NCBI GenBank assembly: GCA_035048485.1
Contig: CM068583.1
Location: 27,277,841-27,341,840, forward strand
Length of the DNA stretch: 64,000 nt
Direction: 5' to 3'
DNA from: Pteria penguin
Taxonomy: Eukaryota > Mollusca > Bivalvia > Pterioida > Pteriidae
This document shows, piece by piece, positions 61,270 through 64,000 of this stretch. The translations under genes and the position numbers were made by a program. The notes under the pieces are model-generated. The model was not told the DNA's origin. It searched no databases and saw only the letters and a program-made list of their open reading frames with translations. Position 1 is the first letter of the stretch. Each line of letters starts with the position of its first letter.

Positions 61270-62037
61270 ATTGTTATTTATATCAAAAGAAGAACTGTTA
61301 ACTTCTGGCCAAGATTAAGATGAGGCAAACAATCAGAATATTGTGCAATTTTTCAAAATCTTTTATATCAAAAATACATAAATGGCATAGAAACCAGACA
61401 GTTAAAAAATCTTAAACCAATTTTTGATGACTGTGGAATGAGTTACATCTGGAATTAATGTATCATATCTAATGAAAATGGATTTCTATAAGTATAAAAC
61501 AAAAACCATTAGTTCAATTGAAGCAAACATGGTCAAATGACTGCAGCTTATCCTCGAAAAGGCAATATTTACAATTTATTTACTAATTTATCTTTTAAAT
61601 GTTAAAATTACATTTCTTCATCATAAACGAACAATAAAAAATGTTTCTTAGATAGATTTCAAACTATAAATCACAAATTATCTATTGAAACCGGTAGATG
61701 GTATAATGTTGATAGATATCCAAGAAAATGTAAATGGTGTGAAGAAGATATAGGTAATATATATCACTACATTTTATGTTATAAATATTTTGAAGAAAGT
61801 AGAACGATGTATATTCCAAGATCTTTTTATAGCCGACCAAGTACTGTTAATATTTTTCTAATTGTTTTCATGTTAAATTGTACATGTACTCAATAACTTC
61901 TGTCAGTATATAAGAAACATTTGTTAGAGGGTAAACATTTCTTACTAAAGATGTAAATATATTGTTATTTTATTCTTTAATCTTCATTATATTTGATATA
62001 TCTCAATCATTGTAATCTCTATTATGGAGGAAATAAA

Positions 62038-62073
<36 letters not shown>

Positions 62074-62074
62074 A
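61270..62074 (+). pseudogene. LINE 3' end with (GATT)n tail, 5'-truncated
   Basis: The frame from 61633 to the stop at 61895 reads CFLDRFQTINHKLSIETGRW, RKCKWCEEDIGNIYHYILCY and then SRPSTVNIF. R-C-x2-C with a spaced H-x3-C is the C-terminal zinc-knuckle-like signature of many non-LTR retrotransposons. Upstream pieces (LKPIFDDCGMSYIWN near 61412; SSKG/RQ-Y.NL near 61555) are in broken frames. A 3' UTR of about 140 bases ends in GGAGGAAATAAAGATTGATT followed by about eight GATT units. It is a dead insertion, truncated at the 5' end as is usual for LINEs. Confidence 0.78.
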
Positions 62075-62479
62075 AAGTATGATTGGGTAATATGTTTATA
62101 TATCCTTGATGTTGTGTAAACGATTTATGAGAAAAAAATGAAGAAAAAAAATCACTTTTCAAATATTTTGACTCAATCATTACAGAACATTTTTTATAGT
62201 TATTTCATATTGACTTCCTTAAATCACTGGTGATAACTGACCATGGACAACTTCAATGTCGCTTCAAACGGCAAAAAGAAATATTTATTTTGACAAAGAA
62301 CAAATTCTGATACATTTCTGTTTAAACCTCTGTATACATCGTCATCGTATTCCTAATGAGATTCTGTTAAACGCATATGTTGACAGCTAACCACTATAAA
62401 AGACGGTTGAATCAAATATGTACCATCTGACAACTAATGACCTGGAAAATAGTCATGTGGTAAAATAACGACCAGATCA
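62075..62479. other. No gene seen
   Basis: AT-rich spacer; nothing recognised. Confidence 0.5.
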
Positions 62480-62605
62480 TTTTTTTTTTTTTTTTGTCAC
62501 CGGTCAAAAAAGTGACCGGTCATTATTTTTTCTTCAAATAATCAACGGGTCATTATTTTTACATAAAGACAGGGTCATTATTATGACCGAGTAAAATAAT
62601 GTCGA
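62480..62605. repeat. Small repeat of GGTCATTATTTTT with ACCGGT dyads
   Basis: After a T-run come GTCACCGGTC-AAAAAA-GTGACCGGTC and three copies of GGTCATTATT-type sequence (62517, 62550, 62573). It may be the end of a small foldback element. Confidence 0.6.
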
Positions 62606-62884
62606 TATAATAAAATGATAATTACTTATGATGAGATCATTAACGGCGAAAGAACGACCCTTGACCTGGCATTCCTGGTGATAAGGCCTGACCTAGGCAT
62701 TCGGATTTGTCCTCATTAAAGGGAAAGGGGAAGACTTCTGACTTATCTGTAAGACAGAAGTCACCAAGGAGATGTACAATAAAAGTTGATAATAAGTAAT
62801 GAAATACATGAAATAACATTACAAAAATATTAATTGTACCGACTTATGACAGTAAATTGAGTAACAACAGATATTCATTTGGTG
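62606..62884. other. No gene seen
   Basis: Spacer with nothing recognised. Confidence 0.5.
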
Positions 62885-63112
62885 TGATTAACCGGTTTAC
62901 GGGCCCACCTACCTACCCACCCACCTGCAGTACAATCAAAAGACACACATCTAAAATTTATAAATAATCCTCCATACAGAGAAAAAGGATCAACGAGTAT
63001 ATCAGGTTGAGAGGTCATAAAAATATGTAAACACGCATAGTCATATAGAGTAAGATTATGATATCAAAAATATATAGAGCGACATCAACATTAGGTAACT
63101 GTGCTATGCTGG
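62885..63112 (-). mobile_element. 3' end of the same retroelement family as 52985-54065
   Basis: Its reverse complement matches 53835-54062: AGCACAGTT-ACCTAATGTTGA, ATTTTTGATATC, TTTATGACCTCTCAAC, TGTATGGAGGATTATT and CCCGTAAACCGGTTA. It is therefore a short 3' fragment in opposite orientation, with no coding part left. Confidence 0.85.
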
Positions 63113-63682
63113 AAAATTTTCACACGAAGCAAAATATTTATCTTTTTTCAACTAGAAAGTAAATGAGTAGAAACAATTGTAGAGAAAAAATATCAATTAG
63201 CTTGTTTGCGGCAATACCGTTGGAATGTAAACTTTCTCCATAATTATTACATACTTTAACACTATTTACAGTCAACTTCAGTTCTGTTAATGAGTGTTGA
63301 ATATTTGTATTATGTCAACAGTGGGAGAATGTATAAAAATATCAATAAAATTTGGATACAATGCAATACCGGTCCCGGATGTAGCACAGCATGAGTTTTA
63401 ATAAGTATATGCTCAATAATGTATAATAATCACGATCCAATCCAAATGAACATCCTAAGTGAGCATTTATCAACAACTGTCGGTTTTCAAGGCATAGAAG
63501 TTCCCGTTTCCTATCGACTACTGTCATCTCTTTATTTTCCATCTTAAACAATTACTGTGAACACATGGTGGTTTAAGGCCAATATACATTTATTGTACAC
63601 AGAAATATTGAAAGCCGAGAATAATACAGTGTCTTTTATTCTCCCTTCTTTTTATTTCTGGTTTTGTTCTTTTGTTTGTTTC

Positions 63683-63726
<44 letters not shown>

Positions 63727-64000
63727 TATGCCCATTTATTTCCCATTTGGAAAGGTATCTGACATTATACGTCATTTTGTCCCTTCGTTTCTGTAAAACA
63801 TTACACCCTTTTCCATAGAACTGGTTTCAATCACTTACTCTGCGCAAATACCTATCCAGACGGTGGATAACTCTACTCTACCCTACGAACAGACCAAATA
63901 ATTGGCCAAATCTGACACTATAGTCACAGGCGATATAATCGCCAATGATCTAAAATTATATCGGGTTAGTCCATGCGTGGATCCAGAAATTTTTGTCAGA
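63113..64000. other. No gene seen; (GTT)n tract
   Basis: AT-rich, with (GTT)n at about 63684-63724 (about 13 units). The end of the window (GTGGATCCAGAAATTTTTGT) may start another dispersed repeat that is cut off. Confidence 0.5.

Noticed and set aside
61633..62074. (GATT)n tail shared between LINE and SINEs as evidence of partnership
   Set aside because: Read on the same strand the LINE ends in (GATT)n and the SINEs in (ATCA)n, which are reverse complements, so the tails do not match.

Overview
The window looks like non-coding, repeat-dominated nuclear DNA from a metazoan, most likely a bivalve or other mollusc. The sequence is strongly AT-rich and has no bacterial-style gene packing. It holds dispersed tRNA-derived SINEs with (ATCA)n tails, TGACCTTGACCTTGA-rich repeats, a tandem element opening with GGCCCAAGTGGGCC and a GCGGCCATCTTGGAT core, and elements ending in CGCCCGTC. 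I associate these repeats with molluscan genomes. The species is not determinable here. I found no convincing intact host protein gene, rRNA, functional tRNA or CRISPR. The only long non-repetitive reading frame belongs to a transposon.

Layout. 0-5 kb: SINE pieces, two (TA)n tracts, a 63-bp minisatellite and a compound microsatellite. 6.1-8.5 kb: a pogo/Tigger-type DNA transposon whose DD34D transposase is nearly complete but carries an in-frame stop and a terminal frameshift. It is followed by five perfect TGACGTCA sites in about 410 bp. 10.5-11.8 kb: a 140-150 bp satellite-like array. 13.4-15.1 kb: a TTAA-flanked short element and a perfect 44-bp inverted repeat enclosing (TA)n. 16.8-23.5 kb: a full-length SINE, a 42-bp array with a 504-bp higher-order period, a TGACCTT repeat and a 40-bp array. 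24.4-29.2 kb: four SINEs, a 44-bp array interrupted by two of them, and a decayed C2H2 zinc-finger fragment. 29.6-33.5 kb: two related elements ending in CGCCCGTC. 36-45 kb: 20-bp, 31-bp and 45/90-bp arrays. 46-55 kb: two large elements with terminal inverted repeats, one holding a 160-bp palindrome and the other a decayed reverse-transcriptase element. 56.4-58 kb: an array of about 140-bp units, the same family as the core of the 33-kb element in opposite orientation. 60.7-63.1 kb: another TGACCTT repeat, a LINE 3' end and a second copy of the 3' end of the 53-kb retroelement.

No pathway or operon can be described. The story is of mobile elements and their derivatives: insertion, nesting, decay, and amplification of short units into arrays. 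Roughly a fifth of the window is tandem arrays. Long reading frames inside arrays whose period is divisible by three are treated as artefacts. All family assignments come from reading the sequence; no database search was done.
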